From: Chordicoccus furentiruminis
GTDB lineage: Bacteria > Bacillota > Clostridia > Lachnospirales > Lachnospiraceae
NCBI RefSeq assembly: GCF_019355395.1
Contig: NZ_CP048829.1
Span: forward strand, 372,001 to 436,000
Direction: 5' to 3'
DNA length: 64,000 nt
The position numbers and the translations under genes were made by a program. Positions 25,380 to 33,059 of this stretch are shown here, in pieces. The notes below the pieces were generated by a model. The model ran no database searches, had not been told where the DNA came from, and saw only the letters and a list, made by a program, of their open reading frames with translations. Each line of letters opens with the position of its first letter. Position 1 is the stretch's first letter.

Positions 25380-25540
25380 CTTCCTTTCCTCCTTTGCCTT
25401 TGGTCGTGCTTAGACAAAGGATAAATGATTGGTTTGTTTGCTACAACATGTCCCTTTCCGATTTCGGGGATTTCCCCTTCTGAAACTGGGGAATTTTGTT
25501 TCCGATTCCGGGTACTTTTATTTTACGCTACACATATGAG

Positions 25541-26507
25541 GATTGACTGGCGCACTGTCGGCAGATGTATCGCACGAGTCCACGAAGATCTCGAACCTGA
25601 TGTCAACGTCCGTCTTGACGGAGCTGTGAAGATCGGGATCGATGAAACCAGCTACCGTAAAGGGCACAGCTACATCACAGTTGTTGTAAACCACGAGACC
25701 AATACCGTTATCTGGGCTGCAAAGGATCACGGCAAGTCGGTTCTGCAGAAGTTCTGCGAACAGCTGACTCCAGAGCAGCGCGCATCCATCAGGGTAGTGA
25801 CCGGCGACGGCGCACGTTGGATCACAGACTGCGTAAAGGAGTATTTCCCAAATGCAGAACGCTGTGTTGATCCGTTCCACGTCGTGGAGTGGGCAACCGA
25901 AGCGCTTGACAAGGTACGTGTCGTCGCCTGGCGAAGAGCACAGGAGGCCGCAAAGGCCGTTGCTGTATCCAGAGGCAAAGGCCGTCCCAGGAAGGACGAT
26001 ACAGAAGCCCAGATCGCAGCGGCTGCCAAGAAGAAAGCTGACCAGATCAAAAAGTCCATGTACTCCCTGGGCAAGGCACCGGAACACCTGACATCGAATC
26101 AGGCAGTCCGCCTCGAAATGATCGCCAAGTCTGATAATCAGCTGTATCGAGCATACCTTCTAAAAGAAAAGCTGCGGTTGATCTTCCAGATCGATGACGT
26201 CGATGAGGCGGAGCAGGAACTCATTGCCTGGGTTAAATGGGCCCGGCATTGCCGCATACCTGAGTTCGTAGAACTGCAGAGAAAGATCATGCGGCAAAAG
26301 GATCATATCCTGAACACGATACGGCTTGATGTCAGCAACGCACGTATCGAAGCAACCAACAACAAGATAAAACTGCTCATCCGACAGGCCTACGGATTTC
26401 GTGATGTCGACAATATGATTCACATGGTCATGCTGTATTGTTCGGACCTGAAAATCCCGTTGCCGAATCGAGGTACTCGGAGAGGCGTTTTATCTCATGC
26501 GGCGTAG
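25541..26507 (+). pseudogene. ISL3 transposase, 3' part (interrupted by IS21)
   Basis: Continues the split transposase with RIDWRTVGRCIARV and holds its DDE core: VKIGIDETSYRKGHSYITVV, RVVTGDGARWITDCV with CVDPFHVVEWATEAL, and VSNARIEATNNKIKLLIRQA. A different ISL3 lineage from the element at 16.4-18.2 kb. An ATG at 25536, overlapping the duplication, could start a 324-residue C-terminal product, but zinc finger and HTH would be missing. Confidence 0.9.
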
Positions 26508-26592
26508 GGAAAAGTGGGGGTTACGCTTCCACACCTATGCCAGAAGAGCCATATTTCTTTAAGATTGCTTCTAAATTATTTCTTCTAAAACT

Positions 26593-26620
26593 AAAAAAGA
26601 CTGCCCTCTCAGACAGTCTT
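26593..26620. terminator. Bidirectional terminator
   Basis: AAGACTG (26597-26603) and CAGTCTT (26614-26620) form a 7-bp stem with A-run before and T-run after on the minus strand. It overlaps the end of the gene fragment at 26609. Confidence 0.75.
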
Positions 26621-26740
26621 GTTCACTACTTCCTGCCCTGCGTTCCCCTGTGAATCCTCCTTACTTCCCGCGGCCGCCGTGGTCTGCCCCTCCGCGACAC
26701 CCTCGGTGCTCTCCTTCATAAACAGGATCCAAGTTTTTTC
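26609..26740 (-). pseudogene. C-terminal end of an unrecognised gene
   Basis: A minus-strand frame ending in EDSQGNAGQEVVNKTV-stop directly before a strong terminator; upstream residues KTWILFMKESTEGVAEGQTT are readable to about 26740, then the repeat element begins. Probably the tail of a gene truncated by the neighbouring repeats. Identity unknown. Confidence 0.4.
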
Positions 26741-26803
26741 GGCGAGATGCCAACCACAATATATTGTGATGTGCGCCTCGTTTTCTTCTATATATAGAAA
26801 GCC

Positions 26804-27170
26804 AACGTTTTACAGAAGGATGCCCAAAAGTGCTCTAAGCCCAATAGACAAAGGGTTTTCGGACTGTTACCCTGATATGTGTGGAGGGTAACGTTTTACA
26901 GAGAGATGCCGAGGGCGACCGGACGACAATTTCAGTGGATTTTCCCTCCGTGAACTGCAGAATTTTCCTTACCGCCCGTCACCTGCCCCAAGGCGCAAAA
27001 AAAAGACCGCCTCCGCCAGCAGTTCTGGCAAAAAGCAGTCATATGTATCCCTTCATTTATTCAGTTTTCAACACATCCGGCATCTCCGTATAAAACGTTA
27101 CCCTACTCGGAATATTGGCCGATATGCGCTTCTGATTTTCCCAAAAATCCGGCATCTCCCGTAAAACGTT
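26804..27170. repeat. Four-copy inverted-repeat element (GTAACGTTTTAC...GATGCC)
   Basis: A 20-21 bp motif, AACGTTTTACrGArrGATGCC, occurs twice forward (26804-26824, 26890-26910) and twice inverted (27079-27099, 27151-27170). The two forward and two inverted copies face each other across about 170 bases. No gene lies inside. It looks like a small non-autonomous mobile element or paired recombinase sites. Confidence 0.7.
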
Positions 27171-27224
27171 ACCCCTCTGAAAAAAATCCGGAAGCAGCAC
27201 ATAATTCGGGTATGTTCAACTTGA

Positions 27225-27335
27225 AATCGCCGCACATATCCGATAATCTGAGGCGCATATCCAATAATTTGGCACACATACCGGTTAATCACCTACATAT
27301 TCCGCGAGAATGATCTACATATCTGGCTGGAAATG
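27225..27335. repeat. ATATCC iterons
   Basis: About five degenerate 20-bp units built on CrCATATCCgATAAT (for example at 27236, 27256 and 27275) follow the inverted-repeat element. They resemble serial binding sites for a recombinase or replication protein. No such protein is encoded next to them. Confidence 0.5.
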
Positions 27336-27344
27336 AAAAATATA

Positions 27345-27423
27345 CAAAAAAAGAAGCCCACTCTGCCACTATTCCACTCACATATCTCTATGTCAGTAGA
27401 ACAGCCGCAAGGTGAGCTAATAA
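27345..27423 (-). terminator. Long structured terminator, copy A
   Basis: On the minus strand a branched hairpin: GCTCACCTTGC...GGCTGTTC at the 5' side pairs in blocks with GGAATAG...GCAGAGTGGGC, followed by T-rich sequence. It is clearly related to copy B at 28327-28403 and lies downstream of the 27453 gene. Confidence 0.6.
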
Positions 27424-27452
27424 ACTCGTTATCATGCTTTATGTTTTTTTTA

Positions 27453-27884
27453 TCATTCTCGCGATCCAGTTTCGATAATTAGGCTTGGATAAATAGCATC
27501 TTTTGCCAGCTTCAACCACTTTCCGATACGTATCTTGCCAGCTAAATACTCAGGATCCATAGCCCCATGCAAATGATTTGATATACGGCCTTTTCTTCCC
27601 CATTCATCAGCATAGAAGCAGAAATCATCAACGGTCTCTTCATCGAAGCCTGAATAATCAATGTTACGCCCCAGATACATCAAGCACATCAGGTCGTGCC
27701 GTTTGTGTTCTGACATATCGGAAATATACCGTAAAATGCTTCCATACGGTTCGCCACAGGATGGATCACGGTCCAGGTTATAACGAAAGCTATCCATTTC
27801 GATCAGTCTTTCGATCTCGGATTCTTTGAGTTCAAACCATTTAATACGTCGTGCTGCTTTCGATCGCAATTCACATTTTTTCAT
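27453..27884 (-). CDS. Unknown protein, possibly DUF3775-like
   Basis: A 143-residue soluble protein. HKRHDLMCLMYLGRNIDYSG followed by an acidic segment (FDEETVDDFCFYADEW) and YLAGKIRIGKWLKLAKDA recall DUF3775 proteins, which have the D-L-M-x-L-M-x-x-G-R core, but this is tentative. It overlaps the upstream gene by 14 bases, so the two are co-transcribed, and a long structured terminator follows. The size, overlap and island context suggest a toxin-antitoxin-like pair without proof. Confidence 0.5.
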   Translation of the reverse strand: MKKCELRSKAARRIKWFELKESEIERLIEMDSFRYNLDRDPSCGEPYGSILRYISDMSEHKRHDLMCLMYLGRNIDYSGFDEETVDDFCFYADEWGRKGRISNHLHGAMDPEYLAGKIRIGKWLKLAKDAIYPSLIIETGSRE

Positions 27885-28242
27885 ACACCTTCATCCCCAT
27901 ATACAGATCGGCTAGATACTGATAGAAGCCCACAGGCTCGGTTCTCAAATACCGTTCCCCGTCGAAGTCCTCCATCAGCTGATCGATGGCCTCGTTCATC
28001 TCCCTGGTTAGCTTCTCCTCATAGCCGCGTGAGCTGCTTTTATACCAGTCCAGTGCTGCGTTCAGAAGCTCTGCCAACGCCGGAAAGTCTATCTCGGTAC
28101 TGATCGGTGTCCAATCCTTTACAGCGATCACCCTTGGATTGATTATCCTTCCCAGTTCTGTCCTACTCACATGGTCTGATATGTACTGCGTAGTGATCAG
28201 CGCTATAACGGTCTCAAAGGGCTCGAATCCGTAGTTCTTCAT
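27871..28242 (-). CDS. Unknown protein, first gene of a two-gene unit
   Basis: A 123-residue, mostly helical protein: MKNYGFEPFETVIALITTQY then ISDHVSRTELGRIINPRVIA and VKDWTPISTEIDFPALAELL. AAAGGGG precedes the ATG. No membrane segment or signal peptide. I do not recognise the family. The 14-base overlap with the following gene implies coupled expression and probably a shared function. Confidence 0.5.
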   Translation of the reverse strand: MKNYGFEPFETVIALITTQYISDHVSRTELGRIINPRVIAVKDWTPISTEIDFPALAELLNAALDWYKSSSRGYEEKLTREMNEAIDQLMEDFDGERYLRTEPVGFYQYLADLYMGMKVYEKM

Positions 28243-28326
28243 ATGTACGGCCCCTTTCGGAAGATTTTTTCACGGGTCAGGATAAAGCGGAATTCTGCAC
28301 ATTGCAAGAGGGAGGGGCAGATTTAA

Positions 28327-28403
28327 CAAAAAAGAGGCCCACCCTGCAACTATTCCGCTGACAGGGTATATGTCACTGGAACAGCCGCAAAGTGGGCTGG
28401 GTT
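28327..28403 (-). terminator. Long structured terminator, copy B
   Basis: AGCCCACTTTGCGGC...GTTCC...TGACA pairs stepwise with TGTCA...GGAA...TGCAGG...GTGGGC on the minus strand and ends in CTTTTTTG. It follows the GNAT gene by 7 bases and is about 75 percent alike, by eye, to copy A. Confidence 0.65.
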
Positions 28404-28409
28404 TTACAA

Positions 28410-28997
28410 TCAGCTCAGTTGCTGAAACATGAATATGCAGTTTTCATCATAGTTCGGCTTTAGCCTCTTATGCAGTTCATCTTCCGACGCACTGTCCAGC
28501 CGCAAGAAACCATATTCACCGTATCTTTTGATGAGACGTTCAAAAGGCAAAGCGAAAATATAAATGATTTTCACACCAATACTCTTGGCCGCTTCTTCAA
28601 TCGTTGGAACGATAAAATCGTTGAAAATAATCAGTCCCGTACCACGCATTTCCTTATGCTTTTGAAGGTACGTATTGTTTACTGCAAAGTTTGCTACTTC
28701 CACTCCTGGAATCGTATCGAATGTCGTTTCACCTTCTGTGTGGACTTCGTTTACGGAAATAAGGCCAGCCTTAAGAGAAAAATAGCCCACCAATTCAGAT
28801 GAAAAATTATCTCTTACCACATAGGTTCGCATGGTACCTGCATCTTCTTCGGGAAATGCCATAAATCGAAGATAATTCATAAGTCCCTGCCCATGCTGAT
28901 CCTTAACGGTAAAATTCAAGATATCCTGTTCATCATGCTCCGAAACTCCTAAATGGTTGCAATAGAACAGATCATTTTGCAGTATTCCCTTGAGCAA
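28410..28997 (-). CDS. GNAT-like acetyltransferase, putative toxin
   Basis: A 195-residue protein with a GNAT-type core: TYVVRDNFSSELVGYFSLKA, VANFAVNNTYLQKHKEMRGT (GLIIFNDFIVP follows; acetyl-CoA binding region), and the late KRYGEYGFLRLD beta-bulge motif. Size and pairing with a small upstream gene resemble TacT-type toxins that acetylate aminoacyl-tRNA, but the substrate here is inference. Its start overlaps the upstream gene by 26 bases. A strong terminator follows. Confidence 0.6.
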   Translation of the reverse strand: MLKGILQNDLFYCNHLGVSEHDEQDILNFTVKDQHGQGLMNYLRFMAFPEEDAGTMRTYVVRDNFSSELVGYFSLKAGLISVNEVHTEGETTFDTIPGVEVANFAVNNTYLQKHKEMRGTGLIIFNDFIVPTIEEAAKSIGVKIIYIFALPFERLIKRYGEYGFLRLDSASEDELHKRLKPNYDENCIFMFQQLS

Positions 28998-29166
28998 TTT
29001 CTCTCTTCCTCACTTCGACATTTTCTTTGACTAAGCGTCTGCTTTCAGAACGCATTTTCTCTCGGTCCGGCGCAGGAGAATTAAGAATCTGCTTGAAAAT
29101 CGCCACGCCAAGATCCCGTGGAAGATTGGTCATGCTCGGCTTGTTATATCTGGAAATCTCAGCCAT
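28972..29166 (-). CDS. Small protein before the GNAT gene, putative antitoxin
   Basis: Sixty-four residues from the ATG at 29166, which follows GGAGGTGTAGAC; a longer start at 29214 lacks a binding site. MAEISRYNKPSMTNLPRDLG, VAIFKQILNSPAPDREKMRS and a basic-acidic helical tail. It is not a recognisable ribbon-helix-helix antitoxin. Overlap of 26 bases with the GNAT gene and a repeat-bearing promoter point to an antitoxin role. Confidence 0.55.
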   Translation of the reverse strand: MAEISRYNKPSMTNLPRDLGVAIFKQILNSPAPDREKMRSESRRLVKENVEVRKREIAQGNTAK

Positions 29167-29199
29167 GTCTACACCTCCAATCGCATCTATGCCAACCAG

Positions 29200-29234
29200 A
29201 TAAGTATAATACACCTATCTTAAGATAAGTATAA
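29200..29234 (-). promoter_or_regulatory. Palindrome and direct repeats upstream of the GNAT pair
   Basis: TATACTTATC occurs twice on the minus strand, flanking the 12-bp palindrome TATCTTAAGATA. TATACT is a plausible -10 box. The arrangement suggests an autoregulated promoter. Confidence 0.55.
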
Positions 29235-29306
29235 GCCCAAAGCCCTGAAAAATCAAGGCTTAAAGCGTTTCCAGGGCTTGAAAATTCTGTGAACACAGGG
29301 CTTTGG
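29233..29306. repeat. Inverted repeat AAGCCCTG...CAGGGCTT
   Basis: AGCCCAAAGCCCTG (29232 region) is matched in reverse complement by CAGGGCTTTGG (29294 region), with a second CCAGGGCTT/AAGGCTT pair inside, giving a long imperfect cruciform between the two transcription units. Confidence 0.6.
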
Positions 29307-29549
29307 CTTTGCGTTCAAACGATCAGAACCCTTCCGATGATCACGATTATTATAGAAATGGGTGGAAGGAAGCTTTCCGTAGGCCGATCACATTCCTATC
29401 CTACGCTTCTGTACTCCCGGTTCTCACTATCTCGCTCTTTCTCGACAATTCTGCATTGCGCTCCTTCGCCGGGAATACATGTGTGCACCCCTGCCCGGTT
29501 CTCGCCCATTTTCTTTTTGAATCCTTTTCCTCTACTACATTTCTGGGTA
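29307..29549. other. Noncoding gap after the PARG-like gene
   Basis: About 240 bases downstream of the PARG-like gene. Only short unsupported reading frames are present; nothing recognised. Confidence 0.4.
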
Positions 29550-30392
29550 TCAGGTGATGCCAGCAGAGAAAGCATCGTAGTTTTCTGTCTCGTCTTCGCG
29601 GCAATACACCGCGAACTCAATCACATGGAAGAATTGCTTGTAATCCGCAATCGCATCTCGGTATGCCCTGGAAACGATAATCGGATCATTCGCAAAGGCA
29701 CCACAGCCGAACGCACCGAGAATCATGGCATCGACTCCATTTGACGCCGCTATATGCATGATATGCTTAGCCCGCTTCAGATGGAGCTGATAAAGTCCAT
29801 CATCCGATATTGAAACCGTCCTTCCGTATTCCGGGTTGTGAACATTCCCCGGACGCCTGCGGAGGTTCGGCGCAGCACAGCTGATCACATCCACTGTCGC
29901 CCAATCGCTCTCATCCATCCTCTCAGGGAAAGAATCATCGTTTTTGCAGATGACTACGCCCGGAGAATAGATGCATGCGTCGGTGTGAAGATTATTCTGA
30001 GCATCACGATTCTTCTGATAATAACACTGCCAAAGCCAGTTCTGGTTCAGGGTTGGATACAGGGTTGAACAGCGACATAGACTTTCCTCCTGTGCACTGC
30101 TACCCGTTTTCACTCCTCCGCCAGGATTTGTGGCTGAAGCGAAATTCAATACAGCGATTTTCCAATCTGGATGTTCCTTATGGATCAGCATCGCGGCTTC
30201 GAATGTTTTATGCTTTGAAACTGCAACAGTTCCTTCCAAGTCCGCTTGTTTCGTAATTGCGGGGTAATCGTCCGCCTCATACAGTTTTGTTGCTTTCCTG
30301 GCATCCTGTAGCGCTTTAGCAAGAGCCGCGTTTTGTGCATAAAACCGCTGTGTATCATCAAATATCTCAATCAATCTTTGACGTCTGTCCAT
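29550..30392 (-). CDS. TIGR02452-type PARG-like macrodomain protein
   Basis: A 280-residue protein of the microbial poly(ADP-ribose) glycohydrolase group. The signature GGG-x7-QEE is complete: LNFASATNPGGGVKTGSSAQ then QEE (Gly91-93, Gln101, Glu102-103). AMILGAFGCGAFANDP near the C-terminus is the second macrodomain loop. Such enzymes remove ADP-ribose from proteins or nucleic acids in the cytosol. It lies 13 bases after a metallophosphoesterase gene in one operon. Intact catalytic motif and normal length argue that it is functional. Confidence 0.85.
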   Translation of the reverse strand: MDRRQRLIEIFDDTQRFYAQNAALAKALQDARKATKLYEADDYPAITKQADLEGTVAVSKHKTFEAAMLIHKEHPDWKIAVLNFASATNPGGGVKTGSSAQEESLCRCSTLYPTLNQNWLWQCYYQKNRDAQNNLHTDACIYSPGVVICKNDDSFPERMDESDWATVDVISCAAPNLRRRPGNVHNPEYGRTVSISDDGLYQLHLKRAKHIMHIAASNGVDAMILGAFGCGAFANDPIIVSRAYRDAIADYKQFFHVIEFAVYCREDETENYDAFSAGIT

Positions 30393-30405
30393 TCTGTTTC
30401 CCCCT

Positions 30406-31122
30406 CTATTCCAACATGATCACATCATGGAATAGGAATCGAATTTTCCCATCCTGTTTTTCGGTATGCCAATGTCCGCAATACAAAGCGTTATACTCCG
30501 TAGCATCCACAATCTCCTGCAGGAAATACTCCATAGTGTTGTCCACAGTTCGTTCATCAACACCGGAGATAAACATTTCAACCGGCCGATGATCATAAGG
30601 ACAGGTGTGCGCAAGAATAATATCCTCCCGATTTCCGTGTGCAATCATGTTGTTCCGTATTGCTTCCATCTCCGCTGTCGTCAGCTGTTCATCAGGGAAC
30701 CAAAGATATCCCCGCTGCAGCCGATAGTACTTGTCAACAGAATAAGCGCCGCCGATCACAAGGAAATCCCTGCCGTTAATATGATACCTTGCGCCATCCG
30801 CCGCCATGATAAAACGCGGATAAGTATCTTCTATATAGGCTGTATCGCCCATCCATTGGACCGGCTGATATAGCGCTGCCACCTTCGGACTGGTTGGCCG
30901 CAGCTCATGGTTTCCATGAATACATAGGATCGTCGCTGGAATCATTGCCAGCATGTCCTTGCTTCGCAAATCTTTCCGGCCAGCATAATAGTTTATGCTC
31001 ACATCCCCCAGAATAATCAGGAGGTCACGATCTGTTATGCCGTACCGTACAGCCTTGGCGATCAGATCACTAAAATCCGCATGAGTATCGCCAGTCAAAT
31101 AAATATGATCAAAATCGTGCAT
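30406..31122 (-). CDS. Calcineurin-like metallophosphoesterase
   Basis: About 238 residues from the ATG at 31122 (MHDFDHIYLTGDTHADF), with GAGGG close upstream; a GTG four codons earlier is possible. Metal-binding blocks in order: GDTHADF, LIILGDVSINY, LCIHGNHELR, ILAHTCP and YCGHWHTEKQ. The family hydrolyses phosphomono- or diesters, sometimes nucleotides. Its place between a small unknown protein and a PARG-like enzyme suggests processing of ADP-ribose or nucleotide signals, an inference from context. Confidence 0.85.
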   Translation of the reverse strand: MHDFDHIYLTGDTHADFSDLIAKAVRYGITDRDLLIILGDVSINYYAGRKDLRSKDMLAMIPATILCIHGNHELRPTSPKVAALYQPVQWMGDTAYIEDTYPRFIMAADGARYHINGRDFLVIGGAYSVDKYYRLQRGYLWFPDEQLTTAEMEAIRNNMIAHGNREDIILAHTCPYDHRPVEMFISGVDERTVDNTMEYFLQEIVDATEYNALYCGHWHTEKQDGKIRFLFHDVIMLE

Positions 31123-31145
31123 AAATTCCCTCACCCTTGCCTTTA

Positions 31146-31514
31146 TTATTTTGCTGATTTAACCTCAATAAATGGCGGATGCTCCAGTTGCTTCTTTATT
31201 GCCTCAAGAAATCTGATTTCCTGTTCTGAGTAACTGGATTCAAACCCAGCAATGCTAAACCAATCCGGATCATTAAGCAAAGCCTCAACAACCCCATCAA
31301 AGGTGTGTGCATGCCCGCTGTAGTCCTTATCCCTCGTTTTCTTGTTGTTGTAAGGGTAATACAGCCCAGTCCTGGCAAACTCTGAAGCAACATAGAGAAG
31401 GTCGCCCTCCTCGTCGTCGCGGTCCGGGAATCGTACTCTCCAGCATTTCTTGTCATGATCAAAAAATGGGCAACCGGTACGTCTATAAAGTTCATTCGTC
31501 TTTTCACTCAACAT
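31146..31514 (-). CDS. Unknown 122-residue protein, first gene of the PARG operon
   Basis: MLSEKTNELYRRTGCPFFDH, DKKCWRVRFPDRDDEEGDLL and FDGVVEALLNDPDWFSIAGF are the most distinctive segments. Soluble, acidic, two Cys near the N-terminus. The family is not recognised. It lies 23 bases before the metallophosphoesterase start and its ATG follows GAGGT. It probably works with the two enzymes downstream. Confidence 0.55.
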   Translation of the reverse strand: MLSEKTNELYRRTGCPFFDHDKKCWRVRFPDRDDEEGDLLYVASEFARTGLYYPYNNKKTRDKDYSGHAHTFDGVVEALLNDPDWFSIAGFESSYSEQEIRFLEAIKKQLEHPPFIEVKSAK

Positions 31515-31533
31515 TTTGTTTTACCTCTTTTCC

Positions 31534-31653
31534 TTAATCATCTTCCGATATTCTCTCATCAAATATTTCATCTACATACCGTTCATAGGTAGAGATCGAA
31601 TCCGGATAGAGTGGTTTGTATCGGTCGCAAATCTGATGATAGAGCATCTCCAT
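31534..31653 (-). CDS. 39-residue reading frame, probably the cut end of a gene
   Basis: MEMLYHQICDRYKPLYPDSI then STYERYVDEIFDERISEDD. Protein-like composition and close spacing (19 bases) to the next gene. There is no good binding site and the frame stays open a further nine codons upstream, so this may be the 3' end of a host gene truncated at the prophage boundary, with part of the sequence replaced. Confidence 0.4.
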   Translation of the reverse strand: MEMLYHQICDRYKPLYPDSISTYERYVDEIFDERISEDD

Positions 31654-31853
31654 AGGCTCTTTTGTATTAACTCTGAATTGCAGTTAATTCAAGCAACTGC
31701 TGGTATAATTATCCGAATCGTTACAATCTTCTGCCAGTTCTCCGGCACGGACACAACATACCCCAAAGTTTTGCACATAGCAATAAAAAAATTGCCCGCC
31801 GGGCATATTTCTGCTCAGCGGGCAAACATATGTCTATGAGATTGCAGCATTGA
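31654..31853. other. Prophage left boundary region
   Basis: About 200 noncoding bases between the last recombinase gene and the island operon. It holds a bidirectional terminator and is the expected place of one attachment site, but no duplicate core can be identified because the other prophage end is outside the window. Confidence 0.4.
31785..31825 (-). terminator. Terminator of the recombinase operon
   Basis: On the minus strand TTGCCCGC (31825-31818) pairs with GCGGGCAA (31799-31792) and seven T follow. The inner GCCCG/CGGGC adds a second pairing option. Confidence 0.8.
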
Positions 31854-33059
31854 TTACGCAGCCTCTTTCATAATCAGTTCAAGTTCATCCTCGTGGATGA
31901 CCACACGGACAATCTCCCTGTTAAACCGGGCTTCGTCCATCACGCTCCATTCGAGGGCTTCCCGGATCTCCTCAATCAGTTCCTCCTCCCGGATGATTCT
32001 GCATTTACAGCCGTTTCCCCTCCGGCCCTTTTGCCGTTCGGAGCAGTTCCAGACCTTGTAGTAGGTTCCATCCCTGCCGGTCAGGGTCCTGCGTTTAAAA
32101 ATAGCACCACATTCTCCACAGATGACTTTTCCGTAGAGAAAGTGATGCTCCGTGCAGTGCTTCGCGCCGTTTTCCATATCTGTTCCGGCCCGCTCCAGTT
32201 TCGCTTTTACTTTTTCCCATACCTCCCGGCTGATGATTCCCTCGTGGTCATCCCGCAGGTAGTAATCAGGCGCATGCTCATTGGGATCAGGTTTATGGGT
32301 AATGTAGTCTTTGGGCGGATTCTTTTGAAGATGCTTGTCTCCCACATACGTCTCGTTTCCGAGGATGTAGCGTATGCCAGGTGCATTGAACGGTTTTCCC
32401 ATCAGCGTCTTCGCGCCCTTTTCGTTTAGGGCTCTTGCAATGCCGTGGAAAGTTTCACCTTCAATATACATATTGAAGATTTCGCGTATGATCCACGCAT
32501 CCCTGTTCGGTACCAGCTTTCCTTCCTTATTCGTATCGTAGCCAAGGATGCGGTTGTTGCCCAGATTGAATTTTCCCCTTGAAAACCGCTCATGGTACCC
32601 CATAGCTACGTTCTTGCTGATTGAGTGGCTTTCGTCCTGGCTCACCGCGCCGATCAGCGCCAGGGCAAAATTGCTGGACGGATCATCCGTTCGGATGTGC
32701 TCACGTTCAAAGAAAATCACAATCCCTTTCTCCCGGAGCATGTCAACGTACCGCTGACAGTCACCGACATTTCTCGCAAACCGGCTGATGCTCTTCACAT
32801 AAAGAACATCGAACTTTTTCTCATCTGCATCTGCTATCATCTGCTGAAACCCAGGACGATGCTTGTAACTGGTGCCGCTCTTGCCCTTATCAGAATAGAT
32901 GCCTGCAAATTCGTATTCCGGATTGCTCTCTATCATCTTCTTGTAGACAGTGTACTGAGTTTCATACGATTCTTCCTGCAGATTCGTTGAAACCCGGCAA
33001 TATGCCGCTGCCCGCTTCTTTCTGACCGGCTGTTTGGGGTCGATTCTTCTGATAATCAT
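31854..33059 (-). CDS. Large serine recombinase 1 (last of three)
   Basis: A 401-residue serine recombinase. Catalytic domain: AAAYCRVSTNLQEESYETQ (Ser24), YVKSISRFARNVGDCQRYV; recombinase domain near 170-260 (FHGIARALNEKGAKTLMGKP); zinc ribbon CGECGAIFKRR...WNC...CKC near the C-terminus. These enzymes integrate and excise mobile DNA between att sites. Overlaps gene 2 by 4 bases; all three are presumably made from one mRNA. Confidence 0.9.
   Translation of the reverse strand: MIIRRIDPKQPVRKKRAAAYCRVSTNLQEESYETQYTVYKKMIESNPEYEFAGIYSDKGKSGTSYKHRPGFQQMIADADEKKFDVLYVKSISRFARNVGDCQRYVDMLREKGIVIFFEREHIRTDDPSSNFALALIGAVSQDESHSISKNVAMGYHERFSRGKFNLGNNRILGYDTNKEGKLVPNRDAWIIREIFNMYIEGETFHGIARALNEKGAKTLMGKPFNAPGIRYILGNETYVGDKHLQKNPPKDYITHKPDPNEHAPDYYLRDDHEGIISREVWEKVKAKLERAGTDMENGAKHCTEHHFLYGKVICGECGAIFKRRTLTGRDGTYYKVWNCSERQKGRRGNGCKCRIIREEELIEEIREALEWSVMDEARFNREIVRVVIHEDELELIMKEAA

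Larger units (their letters stand above)
22906..25534 (-). mobile_element. IS21-family element
   Basis: 2629 bp bounded by TGTGTTTTG... and ...GCTACACA, with inner matching blocks ATCGGAA and AAAATTCCCC at both ends. TATGAG is duplicated at 22900-22905 and 25535-25540. It carries istA and istB overlapping by 4 bases. The element looks complete and potentially active. Confidence 0.9.
22215..26550 (+). mobile_element. ISL3-family element with 8-bp target duplication, split by IS21
   Basis: The ends match as GAGGCTTCTGGCA (22215) and, read inward from 26550, GGCTCTTCTGGCA (10 of 13). Directly outside, ATATTTCT is present at 22207-22214 and 26551-26558, the 8-bp duplication expected for ISL3. 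Removing the IS21 insert would leave an element of about 1.7 kb. Positions 22215-22507 form a noncoding leader with GC-rich inverted repeats. Confidence 0.85.

Noticed and set aside
26804-27335. A CRISPR array
   Set aside because: The repeats are in both orientations, unevenly spaced, only four in number, and no cas gene is present.
29396-29620. A small gene overlapping the end of the PARG-like gene
   Set aside because: No binding site, no recognisable sequence, and it overlaps the PARG-like coding end in another frame.
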